The notes under the pieces are model-generated. The model did no database searches, was not told the DNA's origin, and saw only the letters and a program-made list of their open reading frames with translations. The translations under genes and the position numbers were made by a program. This document shows positions 8,704-21,040 of a stretch of DNA of 64,000 nt, piece by piece. The stretch comes from Panulirus ornatus (taxonomy: Eukaryota; Arthropoda; Malacostraca; Decapoda; Palinuridae): assembly GCF_036320965.1 (NCBI RefSeq), contig NC_092239.1:1956820-2020819 (forward strand). Reading direction: 5' to 3'. Each line of letters opens with the position of its first letter. Position 1 is the stretch's first letter.

Positions 8704-10497
8704 ATGTTATTGCAGTGGAATTAATTAAAAAAGAGGGTGACTTAATGTTGACTGGTTGGTGAGGATATTCAATGTATGTATGGTTCATGGTGAAGTGCCT
8801 CAGGATTGGCGGAATGCATGTATAGTGCCATTGTACAAAGGCAAAGGGGATAAAGGTGAGTGTTCAAATTACAGAGGTATAAGTCTGTTGAGTATTCCTG
8901 GGAAATTATATGGTAGGGCATTGATTGAGAGGGTGAATGTATGTACAGAGCATCAGATTGGGAAGAGCAATGTGGTTGTGATAGAGGGTGTGTGGGGTCA
9001 GGTGTTTGCTTTGAAGAATGTATTTGAGAAATACTTAGAAAAACAAATGGGTTTGTATGTAGCATTTATGGATCTGGAGAAGGCATATGATAAGAGTTGA
9101 TAGAGATACTATGTGGAAGGTATTAAGAGTATATGGTGTGGGAGGCAAGTTGCTGGAAGCAGTGAAAGTTTTTATCGATGATGTAAGGCATGTGTACGAG
9201 TAGGAATAGAGGAAAGTGATTGGTTTTCAGTGAATGTAGGTTTACGGCAGGGGTGCGTGGTCAATATGGTTGTTTAATTTGTTTATGGATGGGGTTGTTA
9301 GGGAGGTGAATGCAAGAGTTTTGGAAAGAGGGGCAAGTATGCAGTCTGTTGTGAGTGAGAGAGCTTGGGAAGTGTCAGTTGTTGTTCGCTGATGATACAG
9401 TGGTGGCTGATTCGTGTGAGAAACTGCAGAAGCTGGTGACTGAGTTTGGTAAAGTGTGTGAAAGAAGAAAGCTGAGAGTAAATGTGAATAAGAGCAAGGT
9501 TATTAGGTACAGCAGGGTTGAGGGTCAAGTCAATTGGGAGGTAAGTTTGAATGGAGAAAAACTGGAGGAAGTGAAGTGTTTTAGATATCTGTGAGTGGAT
9601 TTGGCAGCTGATGGAACCATGGAAGCGGAAGTGAATCATAGGGTGGGGAGGGGGCGAAAGTTCTGGGAGCGTTGAAGAATGTGTGGAAGTCGAGAACATT
9701 ATCCCGGAAACCAAAAATGGGTATGTTTGAAGGAATAGTGGTTCCAACAACGTCATATGGTTGCGAGGCGTGGGCTATGGATAGCGTTGTGCAGAGGAGG
9801 GTGGATGTGCTGGAAATGAGATGTTTGAGGACGATATGTGGTGAGGTGGTTTGATCGAATAAGTAATAATAGGGTAAGAGAGATATGTGGTAATTAAAAG
9901 AGTGTGGTTGAGAGAGCAGAAGAGGGTGTTTTGAAATGGTTTGGTCACATGGAGAGAATGAGTGAGGAAAGATTGACAAAGAGGATGTATGTGTCAGAGG
10001 TGGAGGGAACGAGAAGTGGGAGACCAAATTGGAGGTGGAAAAATGGAGTGAAAAAGATTTTGAGTGATTGGGGCCTGAACATGCAGGAGGGTGAAAGGTG
10101 TGCAAGGAATAGAGTGAACTGGAACGATGTGGTATACCGGGGTCGACGTGCTGTCAGTGGATTGAACCAGGGCACGTGAAGCGTCTGGGGTAAACCATGG
10201 AAAGTAAACCCCCCATCCCCCTCCCCCCGCACATATGAGGGGGGAGGGGGATGGTGTTCCATGTGTGGCGAGGTGGCGATGGGAATGAATAAAGGCAGAC
10301 AGTGTGAATTGTGTGCATGGGTATATATGTATGTGTCTGTGTGTGTATATATATGTGTACATTGAGATGTATAGGTATGTATATTTGCGTGTGTGGACGT
10401 GTGTGTGTATATACATGTGTGTGGGGGTGGGTTGGGCCATTTCTTTCGTCTGTTTCCTTGCGCTACCTCGCAAACGCGGGAGACAGCGACAAAGCAA
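8701..10497 (+). mobile_element. RTE-type LINE, 5'-truncated copy D (long 3' UTR type)
   Basis: It starts inside the RT N-terminal region (VIAVELIKKEGD) and runs to the terminal hairpin at about 10460-10490. The coding part is broken by several frameshifts (near 8750, 9095, 9165, 9250, 9380 and 9850), although KGKGDKGECSNYRG, FMDLEKAYD and an FADDT near 9388-9402 remain readable. The 3' UTR contains the extra segment with GGGGGAGGGGGATGG, GGCGAGGTGGCGATGG and GGCAGACAGTGTGAA that marks the long subfamily. Confidence 0.88.
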
Positions 10498-10506
10498 TAT
10501 AAAAAG

Positions 10507-10509
<3 letters not shown>

Positions 10510-10581
<72 letters not shown>
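10510..10581. repeat. (AT)n followed by poly-T
   Basis: An AT tract (about 10510-10552), then about 29 bases that are nearly all T, forming the tail of LINE D and the junction to the truncated short element S6. Confidence 0.9.
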
Positions 10582-10691
10582 CCAAAAGAGGGAACAGAGA
10601 AGGGGGCCAGGTGAGGGTATTCCCTCAGGGGCCCAGTCCTCTGTTCTTAACGCTACCTCGCTATCGCGGGAAATGGCGAATAGTATAAAAA

Positions 10692-10707
<16 letters not shown>
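10582..10707 (+). mobile_element. Short RTE-partner element, 5'-truncated copy S6
   Basis: Only the second half is present, from CCAAAAGAGGGAACAGAG to GGCGAATAGTATAAAA. It is followed by an A run and an AT tract (10708-10766) and a short GT tract. Confidence 0.85.
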
Positions 10708-10768
<61 letters not shown>

Positions 10769-10786
10769 GGTTGTGTGTGTGTGTGT
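10708..10786. repeat. (AT)n and (GT)n microsatellite, tail of S6
   Basis: AT tract to about 10766, then GGGGTTG and a GT tract to about 10786. Confidence 0.9.
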
Positions 10787-10789
10787 AAG

Positions 10790-13700
10790 ATTTATCATAA
10801 ACTAACTTTCCTCCTGACTTTTCACTTACTATTTTCAAATATTTGATATTTGCGAGTTACCAATAAAGGTATTTCCCTGAGCATCACTAAATATTGCCTT
10901 CTTTCCTTGCTACATCCACACAAAGAAGATCAAACACCCTCACTCAAATGAACATTCTAGCTGGTACCCCAGCCGACACACGCATTCAGTCCACCTGACA
11001 CTGAGATGAATCATCGCACTACCATAAAGGACTAGCCGACCACTCCCACCAAGGTTATCCGCCGTGTCGGCAGCAACAAAAAACAATGAACCATCTTCCA
11101 GGTATTTACAGATGCCTTAGATACCTGCTGGCGTTTCGTAACACATATCTGCTGTGTTACGAGATGACACGATATCCACTCTCTTGTAGTATGATATTTA
11201 AGAGTTCATGTAATACAATTTTGAGGTATCTTTGCTATGAAAATATGTAACAGGATATCTTCCAGAACTCTTAACATGACCCTGCCATATATCTGGACGG
11301 TGGTAAAAGATGCAGACTTTTTAAATATCCACGATATCATGAACACTTACAATACTTGGACAGACGCTGCATGTCTCTTGCATTAAGCTAAAAACTAAAT
11401 TTCATTTTAGTACATCTAAGGCAGTGGTTATTGTTCCGTGAGTTTTACACGGCACCAACCGGTAAGGGCGATGGGGATATCTTCTGCAACCTGTAACCTC
11501 TCAAAAGCTAAACAATCTTAGTTTTATAGAAGAAAATCCTAATCACGTAATTCAGAAAAACAGCAATTTCGAATCGTGCTTGGCATTTTTTCACTGTTCT
11601 CAGATATTATTGTTGAGGAAACTGTTTGGAGATAAATTTTCGTTGTTATCATCGTGGATCACCTATTCAGTTAGTTGAGAAGGCGTAGTTTTGGTTCGAA
11701 ATGAGCATTATGGTTGTGTAACATTATAGAAAAAGCTTCAAAGCTGAAATTAGTCCCAGAGGAAATTTGAAATAGTATTTCCTTATGCAATAAGCTTTCC
11801 GGCCTTGTTTACGTAAATCCTCTCAATCTTCAGATATATTTCGGAGAGGCGCTTTCAATATTTCACGAAACAGCTTTCAAATTTTGAATGATGTAAAAAA
11901 TTGAGCTTTTTGTAGGATTAACCATGCACTGGTTGTTTTGCTGCAGAAAATACGCATAATTAATGGCGATTTATGCCTGACGCATTCTACCAGAAAAACC
12001 CTACAGCAGGCCTACAAGCGTATCCAACATGGGAGCAAACATATTTGCACAGGGTGTGTACATGACAAACCAAGTACGGTTGAAAAAGGTGGAGCACTAA
12101 GAAATCTCATGGATTTTTAAATCAGGAAATGCAAGCTGTCCTATTCTCTTTAGGATAGCCATCACGTCGCACTTTTTGTCTCGGATTAGGGGAGATGGGG
12201 AAGAAAAGGCTAGTATAAGAAAATAATGCGGCGGAATAGGAAATAGTTGTAAGGTGAAAGTATACTGTAAACGAAGATTGAAGAATGTGAGTCCCATCGT
12301 TAAAGCTGTCCTACATCCTGCTGGCCTACGTTTTTTTTTTTTTTTCTGTCCGCGTGACACTTGTCGCGTGCATCCACCGCCTTGCAATGGAGGTTATTAA
12401 TTGCACTTTGTCATCGACAGAGTTTAGTACGTTATGAAAACATATTTGCTATAGTGTACTAAACTCTTTTTCCTAGTACATCCAAATCATCATTGTCGTT
12501 GCTCTACAGTTGGCAGTAGACTGTTATTGGAAGCCGCCTACGAAATTAAATTAATTTTGTCATTAGTTTGGAGTGGTTAGCATGTTCCTCCTCAAGTAAC
12601 TAACTGTACGGTGGTCACGTATAATCGCCCTGCTTCTCAAAGCTATATGAGATACTCCAGTGCTGGAGAACATTTGGAATATTTTTTTCTTGTCTTACTG
12701 GTGATTCTCCATTGATTATACTTCTTGTTTGATATTACCACCCTACTTTTTTTTTTTTTATCTTTCAGTAACCGATAGGTGGAGGGCGTAACTAAGGGGT
12801 AGTAAGAGTACCAGCCCACCTAATTCAACATATGACGAAATTTTGCCATTACGAAAAGATAAAACGTAGCGCTCTGTGCATGAAGGAGAAGGATGAATCA
12901 GTGGGCGGTAGGGAGGATGCAGGAGGGCGCTGGGGAGTCACCGAGGGCCGGGGAAGGGTCGGAGACGAGTTACTGGACGTGGAGGCAGCGTGCTGGGGGC
13001 GGTGGCCAGGCCCAAGGTCGGCACATACCAGTCACTAGCTGACAGCACAGTTAGATTAGACTAATGATAAAGAATCAGCCGATAAATACATGTTACAAGG
13101 TAACCAGATGGTCTGTTAACAGACAAGTAGGGCGGGGGAGGGAGGAATAACTAACTTAACAGTGTGGGTGAAGCAAGCGGGGGACAAGTAGCAGTTTGTG
13201 TGGGTGAGGTGCCGGTGCCCGTGGGGGTGGCCAGGGATGTGCAGCAGCGAACACCCGCAAACTCGGCCTGTTCGCCCTCCATCCGTTTTCATTTACTTCA
13301 GCTATTACAGATTAGTGTTTTACAAGGATTTTTGTTTTTATCGACATATAAAGACTTAAATGCTTGAAGTGGACACATTTTAATGGTTTAATTATTCACA
13401 TGTTCCCTGATTTCATATTCCTTCCTCGACCTTAAGAGTTCTTCCCCTAGCTGCTTTAATACGTGAAACTTTGAAATTAGTACTGCATTTAATGAAAACA
13501 TATGCAGTCTTAGATCAACGAACAGTACACCAAGGCTCTTGTCCCAGCATTTCTGTGATCATCTGCCAGTTGTATCAAATGATAGTGTTTATTTGTTCCA
13601 TAGATTTTCAACTCGCATCTCTCCAACCTTTCCATCACTTGTCTATAATTTCTAACTTCCGAATTTTCATGTGCTCTTTCTAACTCGTTTATCCCACTGC

Positions 13701-13800
13701 ACAAAGGCTTGCTAATTAAATTCTGCTACTCATCTGTCTAATCAGCATTGCTCATCCATCTTAATTTTCTAACTAACGACCGCTAATCTTAGCTTTCTGA
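10790..13800. other. Anonymous DNA with a GC-richer interval at 12890-13270
   Basis: I recognise no gene here. The interval about 12890-13270 is richer in G and C than its surroundings and has two short plus-strand frames (12832-13038 and 13164-13367), but their residues (mostly G, R, V, A and E) suggest nothing specific. It could be an unannotated promoter or first exon, or only local composition. Confidence 0.5.
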
Positions 13801-13804
13801 AGAC

Positions 13805-13805
<1 letters not shown>

Positions 13806-13864
<59 letters not shown>
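13806..13864. repeat. (AT)n microsatellite
   Basis: A pure AT tract directly ahead of the 5' end of short element S7. Confidence 0.95.
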
Positions 13865-13865
<1 letters not shown>

Positions 13866-13867
<2 letters not shown>

Positions 13868-14074
13868 CCCTAGGGATAGGGGATTAAGAATACTTCCCAC
13901 GTATTCCCTGCGTGTCGTAGAAGGCGACTAAAAGGGGAGGGAGCGGGGGCTGGAAATCCTCCCCTCTCTCTTTTTTTTTTTTTTTAATTTTCCAAAAGAA
14001 GGAACAGAGGGGGCCAGGTGAGGATATTCCAAAAAAGGCCCAGTCCTCTGTTCTTAACGCTTCCTCGCTAACGC
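13866..14074 (+). mobile_element. Short RTE-partner element S7, fused directly to a LINE
   Basis: It starts at AATCCCTAGGGATAGG and runs to CGCTTCCTCGCTAACGC in the tail hairpin. Sequence then switches without any A or AT tract to RTE coding sequence (TGGATGTGCTGG) at about 14075. This differs from the other junctions in the window. Confidence 0.82.
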
Positions 14075-14607
14075 TGGATGTGCTGGAAATGAGATGTTTG
14101 AGGACAATGTGTGGTGTGAGGTGGTTTGATCGAGTGAGTAACGTAAGGGTAAGAGAGATGTGTGGAAATAAAAAGAGCGTGGTTGAGAGAGCAGAAGAGG
14201 GTGTTTTGAAATGGTTTGGTCACATGGAGAGAATGAGTGAGGAAAGATTGACCAAGAGGATATATGTGTCGGAGGTGGAGGGAACGAGGAGAAGAGGGAG
14301 ACCAAATTGGAGATGGAAAGATGGAGTGAAAAAGATTTTGTGTGATCGGGGCCTGAACATGCAGGAGGGTGAAAGGAGGGCAAGGAATAGAGTGAATTGG
14401 AGCGATGTGGTATACCGGGGTTGACGTGCTGTCAGTGGATTGAATCAAGGCATGTGAAGCGTCTGGGGTAAACCATGGAAAGCTGTGTAGGTATGTATAT
14501 TTGCGTGTGTGGACGTATGTATATACATGTGTATGGGGGTGGGTTGGGCCATTTCTTTCGTCTGTTTCCTTGCGCTACCTCGCAAACGCGGGAGACAGCG
14601 ACAAAGC
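14075..14607 (+). mobile_element. RTE-type LINE, 5'-truncated copy E
   Basis: The C-terminal 114 codons ([17 protein letters not shown] to VVYRG, stop about 14424) are open without a break. They are followed by a short-type 3' UTR with the terminal hairpin at about 14571-14600 and an A run. The reading frame and 3' UTR are nearly the same as in copy B, indicating recent copies. Confidence 0.9.

Positions 14608-14672
<65 letters not shown>
14608..14672. repeat. A run plus (AT)n shared tail-to-tail by LINE E and short element S8
   Basis: LINE E (+) ends into the tract from the left and S8 (-) from the right. This is the second tail-to-tail AT junction in the window. Confidence 0.9.
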
Positions 14673-14675
<3 letters not shown>

Positions 14676-14796
14676 CTTTCTTTCAAACTATTCGCCATTT
14701 CCCGCATTAGCGAGGTAGCGTTAAGAACAGAGGACTGGGCCTTTGAGGGAATACCCTCACCTGGCCCAATTCTCTGTTCCTTCTTTTGGAAAATTG

Positions 14797-14799
<3 letters not shown>
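14673..14799 (-). mobile_element. Short RTE-partner element, 5'-truncated copy S8
   Basis: This is the minus-strand second half of the element, from CCAATTTTCCAAAAG through GCTACCTCGCTAATGCGGG to GAATAGTTTGAAAG. Its truncated head abuts the plus-strand copy S9. Confidence 0.85.
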
Positions 14800-16823
<2,024 letters not shown>

Positions 16824-16854
16824 CTTTAAAGTATCACCCTCTTGACCCAAGCTG

Positions 16855-16995
16855 GCTTTCGGTCCTCAAACACACACAATCTCCTTTTCGCGCATGGCAT
16901 TTGACAACACGTAACTTGCACAATTCATTCGTAACTCCAAATTTTTCTGCGGTGAGCGATACACAGTTGTCTTGCCTTTTGGTAAAATGTAATTA
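16855..16995 (+). repeat. Unclassified dispersed repeat, partial copy 2
   Basis: It matches the central part of the copy at 40975-41480 in the same orientation. Shared blocks are ACAATCTC, ACTTGACAACAC/ATTTGACAACAC, CATTCNT, TCTGCGGTGAGC/CCTGCGATGAAC, TGTCTTTTGG/TTGCCTTTTGG and AAAATG. Confidence 0.5.
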
Positions 16996-17159
16996 CTCGT
17001 AAGTACTCCCTTTCAAGCAACGGCCCTTAAAGCAATATTACAAGAAACCCGTCTGTCTGCCAGAATGATTTGTGAAAGTTGAGGAACTGAGTTGGTATTG
17101 GAACCACAAACAACGCTCTTGAGATATAGTTACGATGCGGAGGGAGGAAAGAAGTGAAC

Positions 17160-17630
17160 AAAAGGGTTGCACTGGAGGGTGATGTGTTGCACTAAAGGGT
17201 GAAGTGTTACATGAAGGGTGAGGTGTTCCAGTGAAGGGTGAGGTATTGCATCGGAGGGTGAGGTGTTCCACTGGACGGTGATGTGTTGCATGAAGGGTAA
17301 GGTGTTGCACTGGAGGGTGAGGTTTTGCATGAAAGTGAGTTGTTGCACAGAAGGATGGTGTTACACTGAAGGGTGGGTGTTGCACTGAAGGGTGAGATGT
17401 TGCACTAAAGTGTGGTGTTACATAAAGGGATGAGGTGTTGCACAGAAGAATGGTGTTGCACTGAAGGGTGAATGTTACACTGAAGGGTGAGGTGTTGCAC
17501 TGGAGAGTGAGGTGTTGCATGAAGGGTGAGGTGTTGCACTGAAATTTCGATGAGGATGTTGCACTGAAGGGTGAGGTGTTGTACTGAAGGATGAGGTGTT
17601 ACAGTGAAGAGTTAGGTGTTGGGCAGAGGT
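17160..17630. repeat. Minisatellite, unit about 20-22 bp
   Basis: More than twenty imperfect copies of a unit close to GTTGCACTGAAGGGTGAGGT. Common variants are GTTCCA, GTTACA and GCATGAAGGG, with several unit-internal deletions. The long minus-strand frame over it (17038-17520) encodes only repeats of the type NTSPF and is not evidence of a gene. Confidence 0.92.
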
Positions 17631-17803
17631 GAACGATGTGTCCGAGCACAATGATGGATGTAGAGGGGGTCGGGGGTGAGATATTTGAATGATGAAGTTG
17701 AGAACTATGAGGAATGATGTTAGAGAAGTGATAAGGAAAAGGCAGTGAAAGGACAGAGTAGGCAATACATACATGCATACATACATACATACATATATAT
17801 ATA

Positions 17804-18046
17804 TTTCATACTATTCGCCATTTCCCGCGATAGCGAGGTAGCGTTAAGAACAGAGGACTGGGCCTTTGAGGGAATACCCTCACCTGGCCCCCATCTCTGT
17901 TCCTTCTTTTGGAAAATAAAAAAAAAAAAAAAAAAAACGAGCGAGAGGGGAGGATTTCCAGCCCCCCGCTCCCTCCCCTTTTAGTCGCCTTCTACGACAC
18001 GCAGGGAATACGTGGGAAGTATTCTTACTCCCCTATCCCCAGGGAT
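17804..18046 (-). mobile_element. Short RTE-partner element copy S10 (full length)
   Basis: On the minus strand it runs from ATCCCTGGGGATAGGGGAG at 18046 to GGCGAATAGTATGAAA near 17804. The middle holds an A-rich expansion. Its head faces the AT tract that truncates LINE copy F. Confidence 0.85.
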
Positions 18047-18047
18047 A

Positions 18048-18127
<80 letters not shown>
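18048..18127. repeat. (AT)n microsatellite at the broken end of LINE F
   Basis: An 80-bp AT tract placed exactly where the RT coding sequence of LINE F stops (after WFSVN). Confidence 0.95.
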
Positions 18128-18130
<3 letters not shown>

Positions 18131-19279
18131 CTGAGAACCAATCACTTTCCTCTCTTCCTACACGTACACATGCCTTACATCCTCGATAAAAACTTTTCAC
18201 TGCTTCTAACAACTTTCCTCCCACACCATATATTCTTAATACCTTCCACAGAGCATCTCTATCAACTCTATCATATGCCTTCTCCAGATCCATAAATGCT
18301 ACATACAAATCCATTTGCTTTTCTAAGTATTTCTCACATACATTCTTCAAAGCAAACACCTGATCCACACATCCTCTACCACTTCTGAAACCACACTGCT
18401 CTTCCCCAATCTGATGCTCTGTACATGCCTTCCACCCTCTCAATCAATAGCCTCCCATATAATTTACCAGGAATACTCAACAAACTTATACCTCTGTAAT
18501 TTGAGCACTCACTCTTATCCCCTTTGCCTTTGTACAATGGCACTATGCACGCATTCCGCCAATCCTCAGGCACCTCACCATGAGTCATACATACATTAAA
18601 TAACCTTACAAGTCAACAATACAGTCACCCCCTTTTTTAATAAATTCCACTGCAATACCATCCAAACCTGCTGCCTTGCCGGCTTTCATCTTCCGCAAAG
18701 CTTTCACTACCTCTTCTCTGTTTACCAAATCATTTCCCCTAACCCTCTCACTTTGCACACCACCTCGACCAAAACACCCTATATCTGCCACTCTATCATC
18801 AAACACATTCAACAAACCTTCAAAATACTCACTCCATCTCCTTCTCACATCACCACTACTTGTTATCACCTCCCCATTTGCGCCCTTCACTGAAGTTCCC
18901 ATTTGCTCCCTTGTCTTACGCACTTTATTTACCTCCTTCCAGAACATCTTTTTATTCTCCCTAAAATTTAATGATACTCTCTCACCCCAACTCTCATTTG
19001 CCCTTTTTTTTTCACCTCTTGCACCTTTCTCTTGACCTCCTGTCTCTTTCTTTTATACATCTCCCACTCAATTGCATTTTTTCCCTGCAAAAATCGTCCA
19101 AATGCCTCTCTCTTCTCTTTCACTAATACTCTTACTTCTTCATCCCACCACTCACTACCCTTTCTAATCAACCCACCTTCCACTCTTCTCATGCCACAAG
19201 CATCTTTTGCGCAATCCATCACTGATTCCCTAAATACATCCCATTCCTCCCCCACTCCCCTTACTTCCATTGTTCTCAC
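18128..19279 (-). pseudogene. RTE linker and N-terminal reverse transcriptase, broken (copy F)
   Basis: This continues the endonuclease frame through the linker (EEWDVFRESVMDCAKDACG, FWKEVNKVRKTREQ, YFEGLLNVFDD) into RT motifs AGLDGIAVEFIKKGGD, KGKGDKSECSNYRG and FMDLEKAYDRVDRDALW, stopping at WFSVN. Frames change near 18970, 18606 (a small deletion after KKGGDCIVD) and 18430-18440. It is interrupted downstream by the AT tract, so no catalytic FADD remains. Confidence 0.85.
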
Positions 19280-20195
19280 CTTTTTCCATTCTGTACTGTC
19301 TCTCCTGGTACTTCCTCACACAGGTCTCCTTCCCAAGCTCACTTACTCTCACCACCCTCTTCACCCCAACATTCACTCTTCTTTTCTGAAAACCCATACA
19401 AATCTTCACCTTAGCCTCCACAAGATAATGATCAGACATCCCTCCAGTTGCACCTCTCAGCACATTAACATCCAAAAGTCTCTCTTTCGCACGCCTGTCA
19501 ATTAACACGTAATCCAATAACGCTCTCTGGCCATCTCTCCTACTTACATAAGTATACTTATGTATATCTCGCTTTTTAAACCAGGTATTCCCAATCATCA
19601 GTCCTTTTTCAGCACATAAATCTACAAGCTCTTCACCATTTCCATTTACAACACTGAACACCCCATGTATACCAATTATTCCCTCAACTGCCACATTACT
19701 CACCTTTGCATTCAAATCACCCATCACTATAACCCGGTCTCGTGCATCAAAACCACTAACACACTCATTCAGCTGCTCCCAAAACACTTGCCTCTCATGA
19801 TCTTTCTTCTCATGCCCGGGTGCATATGCACCAATAATCACCCACCTCTCTCCATCAACTTTCAGTTTTACCCATATTAATCGAGAATTTACTTTCTTAC
19901 ATTCTATCACATACTCCCACAACTCCTGTTTCAGGAGTATTGCTACTCCTTCCCTTGCTCTTGTCCTCTCACTAACCCCTGACTTTACTCCCCAGACATT
20001 CCCAAACCACTCTTCCCCTTTACCCTTGAGCTTCGTTTCACTCAGAGCCAAAACATCCAGGTTCCTTTCCTCAAACATACTACCTATCTCTCCTTTTTTC
20101 ACATCTTGGTTACATCCACACACATTTAGGCACCCCACTCTGAGCCTTCGAGGAGGATGAGCACTCCCCGCGTGACTCCTTCTTCTGTTTCCCAT
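19230..20195 (-). CDS. RTE apurinic-like endonuclease (N-terminal part of the LINE protein)
   Basis: The frame is 321 codons, starting MGNRRRSHAG. In non-LTR elements this EEP/APE-type domain nicks target DNA to prime reverse transcription. The family's catalytic positions are visible: Asn24 in CLNVCG, Glu53 in LSETK, Tyr124 in GAYAP, Asp160 and Asn162 in MGDLNAK, Asp228 in LLDYV, and Asp255-His256 in MSDH. The final ~25 residues are out of frame: a shift in an A run after YRMEK changes the reading, and the true continuation is found in the frame at 18968-19279. The start ATG sits directly behind the region shared with the short elements. The nuclease domain itself looks intact, but no complete polyprotein is possible from this copy. 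Confidence 0.88.
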   Translation of the reverse strand: MGNRRRSHAGSAHPPRRLRVGCLNVCGCNQDVKKGEIGSMFEERNLDVLALSETKLKGKGEEWFGNVWGVKSGVSERTRAREGVAILLKQELWEYVIECKKVNSRLIWVKLKVDGERWVIIGAYAPGHEKKDHERQVFWEQLNECVSGFDARDRVIVMGDLNAKVSNVAVEGIIGIHGVFSVVNGNGEELVDLCAEKGLMIGNTWFKKRDIHKYTYVSRRDGQRALLDYVLIDRRAKERLLDVNVLRGATGGMSDHYLVEAKVKICMGFQKRRVNVGVKRVVRVSELGKETCVRKYQERQYRMEKGENNGSKGSGGGMGCI

Positions 20196-20316
20196 TTTAG
20201 AAAGTTAATACAAGGAGGGGAGGATTTCTGGCCCCCCGCTCCCGTCCCCTCTAGTCGCTTTCTACGACACGCGAGGAATACGTGGGAAGTATTCTTTCAC
20301 CCCTATCCCCAGGGAT
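20196..20316 (-). promoter_or_regulatory. RTE 5' UTR, structured, shared with the short elements
   Basis: On the minus strand the bases from 20316 to about 20160 align nearly without gaps to the first ~160 bp of short element S1. Local inverted repeats seen in the short copies are GAATAC..GTATTC (7-base loop), GTCG..CGAC (7-base loop) and AGGGGAGG..CCTCCCCT (8-bp stem). In F the second has a mismatch and the third carries one inserted base. The region precedes the endonuclease ATG at 20195. An internal promoter or 5' RNA structure is plausible by analogy with other LINEs but is not shown. Confidence 0.6.
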
Positions 20317-20408
20317 AATATACATATATATATACATATACACATACACACACATACACATACATACGCACATATACACACACACACACACATACATATA
20401 TATACATA
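20317..20408. repeat. Mixed AT/CA microsatellite
   Basis: ATATAC, ACACAC and ACATAC words fill about 90 bp immediately upstream of the RTE 5' end. Confidence 0.9.
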
Positions 20409-20409
20409 T

Positions 20410-20812
20410 GAAAAATGTAAGAAACAATTCAGAAAACTGAAACTTCTAGCTTGAAATGACTGAAAAAATGAATGTCACATAATGGTTCAACCTCTGGCTA
20501 TGGAAAAAGGAAATGTATAATTTATTTACACAAACGTCAATAGCAGTTCTCATCAATTTAACCACTGTATCAATAAGCTTCAATGTCTAAGCTACATTTT
20601 TCTCCAATTTCACTATTTTCTTGTCAAAACACCATGTATGAAAACTATCACTCCAGTAACACAACTATAAACATTTACTTCCCCTTTAAAAAAAGTTCTG
20701 GGGAAGTCTGTCTCGATACACTGCGGGAAACTCTACCACCTGGCGAGGTTTGTGTTGCAATGGTTCCCGATTCACAAACGTAGTAGCATCACTGGTGGGC
20801 CAAGGTAGTTCC
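20410..20812. other. Anonymous DNA
   Basis: No gene recognised. A short plus-strand frame ends at 20783 (it contains SGEVCLDTLRETLPPGEVC) and may belong with the unexplained open segment that follows. Confidence 0.4.
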
Positions 20813-21040
20813 GTTTGCGAAGAGGCGCTTTATATGATGTCTTGACACACGATGATCTTAACGAGGTGATGATAGAAGTCCAGTGGAAGTGTTGTTCAGC
20901 GATGGGCAATTTCCTTGCCATGCTGTTTGAAGCCTCTGTATATAAGCTGGATCTCCTTCCTGAGGTGGAGAGTCAGGCGGAGGAGAGAGCGATGGTGAGG
21001 AAGGCCAGATATGGACTCCTGTGGGCTGAGGACGTGGCTG
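20813..21040 (+). other. Unrecognised open, protein-like segment abutting an RTE tail
   Basis: About 75 open codons (including DVLTHDDLNEVMIEVQW and LLPEVESQAEERAMVRKA) have balanced amino-acid composition and higher GC than the surroundings. The frame continues only by running into the antisense of the RTE 3' end at 21041, which is not meaningful. I do not recognise a family. It could be a captured host exon, part of another transposon, or chance. Confidence 0.3.

Larger units (their letters stand above)
18128..20316 (-). mobile_element. RTE-type LINE copy F, keeps the 5' end and endonuclease but lacks the 3' half
   Basis: This is the only copy with the complete 5' side. In minus-strand order it has a 5' UTR beginning ATCCCTGGGGAT at 20316, the endonuclease frame (20195-19230), a linker, and the N-terminal half of reverse transcriptase. 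It ends at the AT tract at 18127, so the FADD catalytic motif, C-terminal region and 3' UTR are missing. Its 5' UTR (about 20196-20316) is the sequence from which the short elements appear to be built. All full-length short copies begin at the same base, which supports 20316 as the true element start. Confidence 0.88.

Noticed and set aside
12832..13367. GC-richer open frames as possible genes
   Set aside because: The composition-driven residues, lack of any recognisable motif and short length do not support a gene call.
17160..17630. Possible CRISPR-like or regulatory repeat array
   Set aside because: The units are contiguous and degenerate with no unique spacers, and the sequence is from an animal genome. 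It is a minisatellite.
20196..20316. Hammerhead or HDV-like ribozyme at the RTE 5' end
   Set aside because: No hammerhead core is present and I could not fit an HDV-type double pseudoknot by hand. Kept only as an open question.
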